From: Porphyromonadaceae bacterium FC4
Lineage (GTDB): Bacteria; Bacteroidota; Bacteroidia; Bacteroidales; Porphyromonadaceae
Direction: 5' to 3'
Assembly (NCBI GenBank): GCA_900120395.1
Contig: LT635552.1
Coordinates: forward strand, 309,944 to 373,943
Length of the DNA stretch: 64,000 nucleotides
A program made the position numbers and the translations under genes. Under the pieces are notes generated by a model. That model worked only from the letters and a program-made list of their open reading frames with translations. It was not told where the DNA came from and searched no databases. Shown piece after piece: positions 27,061 to 35,501 of this stretch (positions are counted from its first letter, which is position 1; every line of letters starts with the position of its first letter).

Positions 27061-29359
27061 GTACCTTCTCCCGATCCTTCTACTCCTTACCGGTTGCTCT
27101 GTAGCCAAGTACGTACCTGAGGGCGAGCAGTTTTATGCCGGCGTCAAGGCGATCCACTACGAGGACAAGCACAACGACAGCCACGCCCGGGCAGCCAAGT
27201 CCGACCTGGAGAAGGTCCTATCGTACAAGCCCAACGGCTCGTTATTCAACAGCTCAAAAGTCCGCATCCCCATCACCTTCCCCTTCTGGATCAGCCAAAA
27301 TTTTGCCGAGGCGGACACCTTCATCGGTCGCTGGCTCTACAAAAGCTTTGGAGCGGATCCCCTCTTCATCTCCACGGTCAACCCCACCCTCCGCGCCACA
27401 GTAGGCACACAGGTACTGGAGGAGTACGGGTACTTCCGCTCCGACGTCCGGTCCACCGTACTTCCGATAGGCAAAGACTCCATCAGCGCAAAGGTCCGGT
27501 ACGATATCCTCATGGGGGATCCGCACCTCCTCGACTCCATCGAGTACCACATCCCCATCATCACCTCCGACTCCATCCGCTTCGACGACCCTGAGGAGCG
27601 ACTGCTTCACAAGGGCGAACCCTTCGGAGTCGTACCCCTCGAAAACGAGCGAAGCCGCATCAGCGCACTGCTCAGAGATCGGGGCTACTACTTCTTCAAG
27701 CCCGAGCACATCCGCTATGTAGCAGACACCCTTCGCGTGCCGGGAAAGGTACAGCTGCGGGTCGGCTTGTCCGAGGAGATGCTTCCGGAGGCGTACCAGC
27801 CCTGGAGGATTGGGCAGATCACCTACGACCTCTACCCCTCCTCAGGTGGCCGCGAGCTCACCGATTCCCTGGAGTACGAGGGAGTCCGGTTTCGCTTCCA
27901 CGGGACCCCACCCGTGCGGCTCGGCACGCTCCGACCCAGAGTGCGGATGATCCAAGACGCACTCTACAACCAAGCCTACCAGCAAAACACCCTGACCGCA
28001 CTGGCAGAGCTCAACACCTTTGCCTACACCAACGTCACCTACACCCCGGGCATCCTTGGCGCAGACAGCGTCAACCACCTCAACGTCCACATCAGCTCCA
28101 CGATCGACAAGCCCTACTTCACGGAGCTGGAGGCGGTCTACAAGTTCAAGAGCAACAACCAGACCGGACCCGGTGCAGCCTTTACCCTCAACCGCAAAAA
28201 CATCCTCGGTGGAGGCGAACTCCTCTCAACTGTCCTCCGCGGCAGTTACGAGTGGGAGACTCATCGCCAAGCCGGTCAGAGCCGACGCAACACCTGGGAC
28301 ATCAACTCCTACGAGCTCTCGCTCTCGACGATGCTCACCTTCCCCGAGCTGCTGATACCGGGGCTCTACCGACGCTACCTCTACTTCCCCAGCTCCACGC
28401 GGATAGCCCTCAGCGGCACCGTGCTCAATAGGAGCGACTTTTACCGTCAGGCGCAGTTTGCGACCGACCTCACCTACCGCCTGGAGCCCAGGCCCCACAT
28501 CCGCCACACCATCAAGCCCCTCAGCGTCACGTACAACCACCTGCTGCGCGAGACAGACCGCTTCAAGGAGGCAATCGGCAAAAACCCCGGACTGGCACTC
28601 TCCTTCCAAAACCAGTTCATCCCCCAGGCGTCGTACCTCTTTAGCTACGAGCTGCATCGCCCGATGAGCAACCACGCCTTTTCGCTCGACGCCTACGTCT
28701 CTGAGGCGGGCAACGTCCTCTCGCTCTTCTACAAAAAGGACCCCGCACTCGAGTACCAAAACAACCGCTTCCTCAAGGCGCTATTTGCCCAGTTTGTCAA
28801 GGGCTACCTAGAGCTTCGCTACAGCTACCAGATCCTGCCGGCCCTACAGATCGCCACCCGTGGCTATGCCGGCGCCGTCTACAGCTATGGCAATACCCAG
28901 GTGGCACCCTATACCGAGCAGTTCTATACCGGAGGGGCCAACAGCCTTCGCGGCTTCAACGTCCGCAGCATCGGTCCCGGGTCATACCTACCACAGACGG
29001 ATGACCCCCTGGCGTTCCTCTACCGTACCGGTGACCTCCGACTGGAGCTCAACGCAGAGCTGCGCTACAAGGTGATCGGGCAGATGGAGCTCGCCACCTT
29101 CATGGACACGGGAAACATCTGGCTCCTCAAACCTTCGGACCTGAGACCGGATGGGGAACTGAATAAGAAGTACTTCTTCCAAGACCTCGCCCTCAATACC
29201 GGTCTCGGACTCCGGTACGACCTCAACTTCCTAGTCGTCCGTCTCGACCTCGGACTGGCACTGCACCGACCGGACCGCCATGGGACGAAGTACTTCAACA
29301 CCTTTGGCAAAGATCAGCTCCCCTTCGCCCTCCACCTCGCCATCGGTTATCCATTCTAA
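27050..29359 (+). CDS. TamA-like outer-membrane barrel lipoprotein (TamL type)
   Basis: 769 residues. The signal ends in a lipobox (LLLLTGCSVAKYVPEGEQ), a feature of Bacteroidota TamA homologues. Periplasmic POTRA-like domains occupy about residues 25-390 and a BamA/TamA surface-antigen barrel the rest, with the family motifs FYTGGANSLRGFNVRSIGPGSY and ELRYKVIGQMELATFMDTGNIW, ending in an aromatic-terminated strand (FALHLAIGYPF). The overlap with tamB and the co-orientation point to a TamA-TamB complex linking inner and outer membranes. A short G+C-rich imperfect hairpin follows the stop, and a dispersed repeat starts 45 bp downstream. Confidence 0.9.
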   Translation: MKTKYLLPILLLLTGCSVAKYVPEGEQFYAGVKAIHYEDKHNDSHARAAKSDLEKVLSYKPNGSLFNSSKVRIPITFPFWISQNFAEADTFIGRWLYKSFGADPLFISTVNPTLRATVGTQVLEEYGYFRSDVRSTVLPIGKDSISAKVRYDILMGDPHLLDSIEYHIPIITSDSIRFDDPEERLLHKGEPFGVVPLENERSRISALLRDRGYYFFKPEHIRYVADTLRVPGKVQLRVGLSEEMLPEAYQPWRIGQITYDLYPSSGGRELTDSLEYEGVRFRFHGTPPVRLGTLRPRVRMIQDALYNQAYQQNTLTALAELNTFAYTNVTYTPGILGADSVNHLNVHISSTIDKPYFTELEAVYKFKSNNQTGPGAAFTLNRKNILGGGELLSTVLRGSYEWETHRQAGQSRRNTWDINSYELSLSTMLTFPELLIPGLYRRYLYFPSSTRIALSGTVLNRSDFYRQAQFATDLTYRLEPRPHIRHTIKPLSVTYNHLLRETDRFKEAIGKNPGLALSFQNQFIPQASYLFSYELHRPMSNHAFSLDAYVSEAGNVLSLFYKKDPALEYQNNRFLKALFAQFVKGYLELRYSYQILPALQIATRGYAGAVYSYGNTQVAPYTEQFYTGGANSLRGFNVRSIGPGSYLPQTDDPLAFLYRTGDLRLELNAELRYKVIGQMELATFMDTGNIWLLKPSDLRPDGELNKKYFFQDLALNTGLGLRYDLNFLVVRLDLGLALHRPDRHGTKYFNTFGKDQLPFALHLAIGYPF

Positions 29360-29403
29360 AGTCGGGGCATGAGTGCTCCCCGGTTTTTCGGCTCCGCATC
29401 CCG

Positions 29404-29500
29404 CCAAAAAATTTGACGGATAGTAGCCAAACGTTTCCAGTAGGAAAGAAAATGATTTGACGGATAGTAGCAAACTGTTTCCAGTAGGAAACTTTTTTGC
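29404..29500 (+). repeat. 93-bp dispersed tandem-half repeat, copy 4
   Basis: Complete copy directly after tamA. Its last hairpin GTTTCC-AGTA-GGAAAC is followed by six T residues, so in this orientation it could serve as a weak terminator for tamA. Confidence 0.85.
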
Positions 29501-29628
29501 GTCGGGTCACCTACTTTTCGAACATCTATATCATTCTGTTTTTCAGAGACATACACGAATCGCGAATTCACCCCTCATTCGGAACACCGTCACTCCCTTT
29601 TCGATCATAGGTATATATATGGTGTATA

Positions 29629-29671
29629 AAAAAGCACCCGCAGCAGATTACCTTGCAGCGGGTGCCTTTTT
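29629..29671 (-). terminator. Terminator of the ECF sigma factor gene
   Basis: Stem GCACCCGC (29634-29641) with GCGGGTGC (29658-29665), A and T tracts on both sides. It lies 42 bp beyond the sigma factor stop. The rest of the gap 29501-29628 shows nothing recognisable. Confidence 0.7.
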
Positions 29672-29712
29672 ATCCAAAGAGCGAAGTCACTCCAGAGACT
29701 ACCGACGCATCG

Positions 29713-30237
29713 TCAACGGTACTCGTGGAGGCTCTCCTGGAGCTTCTTGCGGGCGAAGTAGATACGGCTCTTCACCGTCCCTATCGGGAGGTCCATGGTC
29801 TGAGCAATCTCCTTGTACTTGTAGCCCGCCAGATACATGCTAAACGGGTCGCGATACTCCTCCTCGAGATCGTTGATCGCCTGGTTGATCTCCGTCAGCG
29901 AGAGGGCGCGATCCGGGGCGGACAGCCCTTCGCTATCGCTATGGGCACCTAGGTAGGTGATGTCTGCATTGGCGTCAAAGATATCCCTCGTCCGTACCGT
30001 GCGGTGGTAGTCGTTGATGAAGAGGTTGCGCATGACCGTGAAGACCCACCCCTTGAAGTTGGTATTCTCCCGGTACATCTTTTTATTATTCAGCACTTTC
30101 AGCGAAGTGTCCTGCAGCAGATCCTCCGCTTTTGTGGTATCAGCTGTCAGTGAGAGAGCGAAGTTGTACATATTGCCCTGCAGGCTCAGTAGGTTTTGCT
30201 CAAACGCATCGTAGCTTACTGCCGTTAGTGTATTCAT
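29713..30237 (-). CDS. ECF-type RNA polymerase sigma factor
   Basis: 174 residues. Sigma region 2 is at about 20-90 (MYNFALSLTADTTKAEDLLQDTSLKVLNN and GWVFTVMRNLFINDYHR) and region 4 at about 115-170 (FSMYLAGYKYKEIAQTMDLPIGTVKSRIYFARKKLQESL), the usual two-domain ECF architecture. No anti-sigma gene is adjacent, so regulation may be transcriptional or by an unlinked partner; that is common for housekeeping-like ECF factors in Bacteroidales. The ATG start at 30237 is the natural one. Its own targets cannot be told from the sequence. Confidence 0.92.
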   Translation of the reverse strand: MNTLTAVSYDAFEQNLLSLQGNMYNFALSLTADTTKAEDLLQDTSLKVLNNKKMYRENTNFKGWVFTVMRNLFINDYHRTVRTRDIFDANADITYLGAHSDSEGLSAPDRALSLTEINQAINDLEEEYRDPFSMYLAGYKYKEIAQTMDLPIGTVKSRIYFARKKLQESLHEYR

Positions 30238-30945
30238 ATATTGATTCTGTTTACTGTCCTTATCGGTTATAAAAACTCACGCTTTACTATTTCTGCACAA
30301 TGTCAGAAATCGAAAGCGTTTCAAATATACAAATAAAACCATTCAATACCTCCTTTTTTCTCCGTCCGGAATAATAAAGATACTTAACGCTCCATCCCCG
30401 CTCAAGCGGGTACTATTTTCGGTTACGCGATGTAGTTCCGAGCAGTACACTCTCCCTCTTCTCCTCCACCACTTTTCACCTCAGGAAGCATCACTTTTAG
30501 TCAAAATCCTTACACAAAATCACTAATTTCAGAGAAAATCATCTCTATTGTCGCTTGATTTATTCTATATTTCCAAGGCTTTGAAAACAAACAATCTCCT
30601 AGTAATCAAATCTTTCTAAAATTCACTATCTAGGTTTTTCCACTAAGAAAGAAGGACACTCTGTATCGCGTATTAAAAAGGTCTAAACTTGTATCGCAAA
30701 GCTCCCAACCTCACAGAGTTTGGTGAGCGACACCATGGTGCTTGCACAGGCATTTGATTGACCCAATCCGGCAACACCGACCATTTATTGTTTTTTAGTG
30801 AAATCCACTTTTTAAGAAGACGAAAGAAGCCACGAACTCCACGACTTTTTACCATGAGCCAAGTGACCTTCTTCAGAGTAAGGATGACCAAGCAGCAGAA
30901 AGTGCTTACCAAGCTAAGCATATATAAATAGAACCCGTGTAACTA
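30238..30945. other. 700-bp low-G+C gap with no supported gene
   Basis: Distinctly A+T-richer than its surroundings (about 30280-30690). A minus-strand frame at 30673-30921 (82 codons) has a hydrophobic start and many basic residues; it has no family resemblance I can name and may be the reverse of an old coding or promoter-associated sequence. No RNA gene was recognised. Confidence 0.5.
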
Positions 30946-30960
30946 ATGATACCTAACGTG

Positions 30961-31305
30961 ATGAACAGACTCTTCAAGATGTTTGCCCTGAGTATGCTAC
31001 TGCTAGCGGGCGTCGGCACGGCCTACGCCCAGACCTACAGTGGGCACGTGCTCGATGAGCAGGGTGAAGCGGTGATCGGTGCGACCGTAATGATCAAAGG
31101 CACCGGCGTGGGTACCGCCACAAACGTGGAGGGGTACTTTTCACTAGACGGCGAACCGGGCAAGGTCCTCGTCTTCTCGAGCGTCGGCTACACCACCCTT
31201 GAGGTGCGTGGTGCAAAAGGAATGACCGTCGTACTGAAGGAAGACACCGAGCTCCTCGACGAACTGGTGGTCGTGGGCTACGGACAAGTCAAGAAGAAAG
31301 ACTGA
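30961..31305 (+). pseudogene. N-terminal fragment of a SusC/RagA-type TonB-dependent transporter
   Basis: 114 residues from ATG 30961 (ATG 30946 is an alternative). Signal peptide MNRLFKMFALSMLLLAGVGTAYAQ, a complete carboxypeptidase-D-like regulatory domain (TYSGHVLDEQGEAVIGATVMIKGTGVGTATNVEGYFSL...VLVFSSVGYTTLEV), then ELLDELVVVGYGQVKKKD and a stop. In full SusC proteins, VVGYGxQKKxD is the TonB-box region directly before the plug; ~900 residues are missing here. The following 600 bp encode no barrel in any frame. It is either a decayed SusC gene or a free-standing small secreted domain. The DUF6377 regulator 640 bp away belongs to a family often found beside SusC/SusD loci, which supports decay of such a locus. 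Confidence 0.65.
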
Positions 31306-31417
31306 CAGTACATCAATAACTCAAACAATATTAACCCCAATATATAATAGTTTTAATGTGCGATTTTACCGGACAGTACCATGTCCGGTGCGAGCAAATA
31401 ATAATGCTTTTTGAGCT

Positions 31418-31451
31418 CATGGGTCTGTTGCGAAACAGGCCCATGTTTTTT
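31418..31451 (+). terminator. Terminator after the SusC-like fragment
   Basis: Stem CATGGGTCTGTT (31418-31429) with AACAGGCCCATG (31434-31445; one G-T pair), loop GCGA, then six T residues. Confidence 0.7.
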
Positions 31452-31514
31452 ATCAGGACAGAGCACCCCCCTCAGCGGTCCCATCCGTATAAAAAAACAA
31501 GAGAAACATTAGTC

Positions 31515-31910
31515 AGCAGCACCCCGCAGAGGTGCCTCCTGCATAGCCCGGTGGTCAAGGTGCGCAGCACCGAAGACCCCGGGTAAGAAAGTCCCTTCTC
31601 CGCAACAAAACGACCCCGCAGGGGTCGCCAAACGATCAACCCTATGGCGACCCCTGCGGGGTCGGAGATTAATGGGGATAGTCCGTTATTTCCCCGGGGT
31701 CTTCGGTGCTGCGCACCTTGACCACCGGGCTATGAAAAACCGACCCCTCACGGGGTCGGTAGGGCCAAGCCTACAGTGGCGGAGTGGACACGACCCCGGA
31801 GGGGTCGAACAACACAGCCCAGGGTCAGAGCTCCGAAGGAGCGAATGACCCTGGGAAGACGAACCCTCCGCCCCAAAAACGACTCCGACGAACGTGGGAG
31901 TCGTACCATT
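31515..31910. repeat. G+C-rich hairpin cluster 2
   Basis: Left arm 31516-31583 (CAGCACCCCGCAG... with inner stem GGTGC-GCA-GCACC), inverted right arm about 31693-31730 (inner stem GGTGC-TGC-GCACC), GACCCCGCAGGGGTC palindromes between them, and the long hairpin 31818-31855. This is the only cluster without a neighbouring 93-bp repeat. It fills the gap between the SusC-like fragment and the DUF6377 gene. Confidence 0.75.
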
Positions 31911-31946
31911 CGATACCGCGGACACAAACCCGTCAGAGAATGGGAG

Positions 31947-33596
31947 TCACGGCAGACCGATCCGCATCACCTGATCTTCGAAGGTACTTCGATCAAGGGC
32001 AGTGTTCTTGACCCGGGTTCGGTAGGTGTAGATGGTATTCACCGAGTAGTGGAGAAACTCCGCGATCTTGGAGCTGTCGGTGATACCCAGTCTAATGAGG
32101 GCAAAGAGTCGGATCTGCGTAGGCAACCCCTTCTCGGGATCATAGGGGATCCGCTCTTCGGGTCGGAGCAGGCGGTTGAAATCCTCGACAAAGTTGGGGA
32201 AAAGGCTGAGGAAGGCGCTGTCAAAGTGCTCATAAAACTCCTGAATCTCGCGATCGTGGTCATCATCGTTGCCGGTCTCCCTGCGCAGTTGCTCCTGCTT
32301 GTTCATTCGGAGCATCTTGTTCACATACCGGCGGTACTGGCTTCCGTCATTGATGTACTGCGAGCACATGCTCATGAAGTGCCCCACGTACCCCTCCATG
32401 ATCCGGTTGGTCTGCTTGAGCTCTTCGTTGAGCTTCGCCAGTCGATTATTCGACCTCAGCACTTCGTCATTGACCTCGGAGAGCTTCTCGTTGCTTTCCC
32501 TCAGGCGCTGTTGGGCATCCATCAGCCGGCGCCTCTGCTTGGCTATGTAGATCAGCATACCTGCCAGTACCAGCAGGAGGACGGATATCGCCATGAGCGT
32601 ATAGATGAGCGACTTATTCTGCCCCTGCAGCTTGCCCTGAAACGCCCGCTCACTCATCGAGAGCAAGGGCGAGATCTGAGCTGTGCGCATCCGGGTGTTG
32701 AAAAACGTAGCACAGTCCCAGGCGTACCGCAGATACGTATGGGCACGCTCCACCTGTCCCTCTTGGTTCAGGATGCTCGCCAGCTCCCACAGCGAACCTT
32801 GGTCCATCACTGCATTTTGGATATCGCAGAGGGCAGACTTCGCCAGCCAATACTTTTGCATCTCCCGATCCCTCGCAAGCTCATAGTCCAGGCTCCGGAA
32901 GTACGCAATGATGGCGTACTGACGATCCTTCTCGCCATACCTGCTGAGTCGCTTGTCACTGTAGTGCAGCGCCCCCTCGTAGTCCCCGGCGTTGTACCGC
33001 TCCACCTCCTTGCCCTGCAGTCCCCTGTCGGAGGACGGGTCGATACGTATCGCCACCTCCTGCGCAAAGTTTTGCTTCAGCTCCAAGAACCTCGCCGCCA
33101 GACTGTCCAAGTGTGTATAGGTCCGCAGCTCACTGTAGATATACTCTCCCGCCTCGTAGTAGGCGAGCTGAGCCCGTATTCCCCGCCCCTCAATGTCGAT
33201 CCGGTCAAAGAGGATCAGCGCATCCACATACATACCGCACAGCGCAGCTTGGTTCGCCTTCAGCGCAGTGTACTCGGCATGGAGATCTTCACTCCCCTGT
33301 GCGCCCGCCTTTGCCAGACAGAGGTTTAGGTAGTGCATGGCAGAGTCGTTTTGGTACGATCGGTACTCCTCAAAGAGGGTTCGGTACACAAAGAGCTCCT
33401 CCTCCGGTCTCAGCGACTGCCTCATGCGCTGCTTCGTCGAGGCGATTTGCTTCTCCTTGGCGGCAGTATAGGTCTGCGACTGAGCGATGCTCCGGTCGAT
33501 CTCGAGGTACAGAGAGTCTAGAGGCGACTCCTGAGCCACTCCACTAGTGAGCAGGAAGAAGGAAGCTATGACGGCGATCAGGGTTGTTTTTTGCAT
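31947..33596 (-). CDS. DUF6377-type membrane sensor/regulator with TPR and HTH regions
   Basis: 549 residues from ATG 33596 (signal peptide MQKTTLIAVIASFFLLTSGVAQ). The periplasmic half (about 25-320) is made of TPR-like helical repeats. One membrane helix follows (SLIYTLMAISVLLLVLAGMLIYIAKQ, about 325-350), then a coiled coil (LMDAQQRLRESNEKLSEVNDEVLRSNNRLAKLNEELKQTNRIMEG) and a cytoplasmic C-terminus with an HTH-like segment (RLGITDSSKIAEFLHYSVNTIYTYRTRVKNTAL) resembling LuxR-type helices. This is the layout of the DUF6377 family, single-protein sensors that often accompany SusC/SusD systems. The signal sensed is unknown. It stands alone between repeat-filled gaps. Confidence 0.82.
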   Translation of the reverse strand: MQKTTLIAVIASFFLLTSGVAQESPLDSLYLEIDRSIAQSQTYTAAKEKQIASTKQRMRQSLRPEEELFVYRTLFEEYRSYQNDSAMHYLNLCLAKAGAQGSEDLHAEYTALKANQAALCGMYVDALILFDRIDIEGRGIRAQLAYYEAGEYIYSELRTYTHLDSLAARFLELKQNFAQEVAIRIDPSSDRGLQGKEVERYNAGDYEGALHYSDKRLSRYGEKDRQYAIIAYFRSLDYELARDREMQKYWLAKSALCDIQNAVMDQGSLWELASILNQEGQVERAHTYLRYAWDCATFFNTRMRTAQISPLLSMSERAFQGKLQGQNKSLIYTLMAISVLLLVLAGMLIYIAKQRRRLMDAQQRLRESNEKLSEVNDEVLRSNNRLAKLNEELKQTNRIMEGYVGHFMSMCSQYINDGSQYRRYVNKMLRMNKQEQLRRETGNDDDHDREIQEFYEHFDSAFLSLFPNFVEDFNRLLRPEERIPYDPEKGLPTQIRLFALIRLGITDSSKIAEFLHYSVNTIYTYRTRVKNTALDRSTFEDQVMRIGLP

Positions 33597-33776
33597 CGAT
33601 GAGTATAGAGGGGTCAGCCGGTGGTTCGTCTGTCGGTGCCACCTATCCATGTGTCAAATCTACCAAAAAACGGCAGACTGCCGAAACCCTACCGGACCGC
33701 ACTCCGCCGAGGGAGCCACCAATTACATCACTGGAAGACAGATGGTTGCGGATGCTGAAAAATTTAGTGTGTGATC

Positions 33777-33873
33777 GCCAAAAGTTTCCTACTGGAAAGA
33801 GATCGCTTCTATCCGTCAAATCGTTTTCTTTCCTACTGGAAACTTTTCTCTGCTATCCGTCCAATTTTTTGGC
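33777..33873 (-). repeat. 93-bp dispersed tandem-half repeat, copy 5
   Basis: Inverse orientation: CCAAAAGTTTCCTACTGGAAAG at one end, second palindrome in the middle, CTGCTATCCGTCCAATTTTTTGGC at the other (GTCC where others have GTCA). Confidence 0.85.
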
Positions 33874-33929
33874 TGGATTTGGCAGCGAAAAATCCCGGAT
33901 TAAATAAGGGTCGGTAGTAGTGTGTCCTA

Positions 33930-34465
33930 TTATGGTGCGACTCCAACGTTCGTCGGAGTCGTTTTTGGGGGTGGAAGATTCGTATTCCCAGGGTCACTCG
34001 CTCCTTCGGAGCTCTGACCCTGGGCTATTGATGTATGACCCCGACAATTGTCGGGGTCAACACTCTGCCCGTCCTTTCTTCGAATATTCAACTACGAAAG
34101 AACGACCCCATAGGGGTCGAAGAATATAGCCCCGGGTCAGAGCGACGATAGGAGCATCTGACCCGGGGTAACCGATCCGGGTTTTATCCCCGACCCCGAC
34201 GCACGTCGGGGTCGTACCCCGTCATCTGATGATTCGACTCCAACGTTCGTCGGAGTCGGGGGTGATGATGCGTTCTTCTTCCCAGGGTCACTCGCTCCTA
34301 CGGAGTTCTGACCCTGGGCTGTGTTGTACGACCCCTCCCGGGGTCGGCATCGCCTCCGTCGTCTCCAGGATTCGTACTCCCATCCAAACAAAACGCCCCC
34401 GCCGAGGATCGCCAAACGATTGCCCCTATAGCGGCCCCAAGAGGGATCGTACAACGACACCCGTC
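33930..34465. repeat. G+C-rich hairpin cluster 3
   Basis: The longest cluster, filling most of the 970-bp gap between the DUF6377 gene and the glycosyltransferase. It holds three long hairpins (33987-34024, 34130-34168, 34281-34318), two CGACTCCAACGTTCGTCGGAGTCG palindromes (about 33938-33961 and 34229-34250) and shorter GACCCC/GGGGTC pairs. It lacks the CAGCACCCCG arms seen in clusters 1, 2 and 4. Open frames across it have no protein-like character. Confidence 0.72.
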
Positions 34466-34518
34466 AGGGGTCGCCAAAAGGTTGGAGTGTGGTCGGCAGG
34501 CAATATCGCCCTTTTGGC

Positions 34519-34526
34519 TATATTTG
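34519..34526 (+). promoter_or_regulatory. Candidate -7 box for the capsular glycosyltransferase gene
   Basis: TATATTTG, 46 bp before the ATG at 34572. No TTTG at the right spacing. The bases just after it (34528-34551, GGACGGATAGCAG...CGTTTACC) look like a decayed half-unit of the 93-bp repeat. Confidence 0.35.
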
Positions 34527-34571
34527 TCGGACGGATAGCAGTTCGTTTACCATACTACACCACCTTTGAGC

Positions 34572-35501
34572 ATGAGCATCTACAATTATTTCAGAGACTT
34601 GAACCACAAACGCCTTCAGAGACGCCTCATTCCGCAGCAGGAGGAGGTTGCCCGCTTTTGGGAGCCGGTCATCCGGGACTACTACGACGGCAAGGTCGAG
34701 AAGTACCGGATTCGCCCCAAAAAGGATCTGGGGACCAAGAAGATCATCTGGCAGTACTGGGGTCAAGGCTTTGAGCCGGAGCAGCTCCCGGAGATTGTCC
34801 GGATCACTCTTCGCTCGGTGGATCGGTACAAGGGCGATGCCCTGGTGGTTCGGCTCTCGGATGAGACCATATCGGAGTACATCGACCTACCACCCTTCAT
34901 CGTGGACCAGCTGGAGCACAACCCCCACATGGCTCGGACCTTCTTCTCAGATCTCCTGCGGCTTGCACTGCTGGAGGCCTACGGTGGAGCTTGGCTGGAT
35001 GCCACCATTCTCCTATCCGGTCCCATACCTGAGCGGTACTTTGACTACGACTTCTTTGCCCTTCAGCTCCCGGACGAGCACCCAAATAAGGACTTCTGGA
35101 GCACGACTCTATGGGCAGTTTTTTGCTGGGATCCCCGGTTCAAGGTCCGCTTTCACAGCGCCCTGATGTTTGCCCACTCGGACTCGGAGATTGTCTCCAC
35201 CCTACTCGATCTGATGCTGTACTACTGGAAGGTCAAAGGAGACGAGCCGGTAGCATACTATCACTTCTTCCACGTCCTTTTTCACGACTTGGTACAGACC
35301 GGTCCGCTCCGCTCTCTCAACTGCCCCATTGAGTCGTACAGTGACTTTGAGTCGCTCATGCTCATCGGTCGCGGACGCTGGCGCAAGGACTTTGAGACCG
35401 CACACGAGCTCCTCAGCCGCTACCCTTTCCACAAGCTGACTTTCAAGCACAAAAAGGAGACGCCAAAGGTGATCGAGCTTCTCAAGAAGGAGGACTTTTA
35501 G
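34572..35501 (+). CDS. Capsular polysaccharide synthesis-type glycosyltransferase (Caps_synth / GT32-like)
   Basis: 309 residues from ATG 34572 (a TTG two codons earlier is also in frame). KKIIWQYWGQGFEPEQLPEIVRITLRSVDRY is the family opening and TFFSDLLRLALLEAYGGAWLDATILLS contains the donor-binding SDxxR...GGxxxD pattern of GT32-like enzymes. Such proteins transfer sugars during capsule or surface glycan assembly in the cytoplasm. The gene ends in a stop codon that overlaps the stop of the convergent GT4 gene (35498-35501). Confidence 0.85.
   Translation: MSIYNYFRDLNHKRLQRRLIPQQEEVARFWEPVIRDYYDGKVEKYRIRPKKDLGTKKIIWQYWGQGFEPEQLPEIVRITLRSVDRYKGDALVVRLSDETISEYIDLPPFIVDQLEHNPHMARTFFSDLLRLALLEAYGGAWLDATILLSGPIPERYFDYDFFALQLPDEHPNKDFWSTTLWAVFCWDPRFKVRFHSALMFAHSDSEIVSTLLDLMLYYWKVKGDEPVAYYHFFHVLFHDLVQTGPLRSLNCPIESYSDFESLMLIGRGRWRKDFETAHELLSRYPFHKLTFKHKKETPKVIELLKKEDF

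Noticed and set aside
29404..29500. All 93-bp repeats as transcription terminators
   Set aside because: The final hairpin plus T tract points the right way for only two of eight copies (after tamA and after the BASS-like gene), so termination cannot explain the family.
31776..33329. Long plus-strand open frame of 517 codons
   Set aside because: It is antisense to the DUF6377 gene and begins inside hairpin cluster 2; its translation is histidine/arginine/leucine-rich with no domain, while the opposite strand encodes a clear protein.
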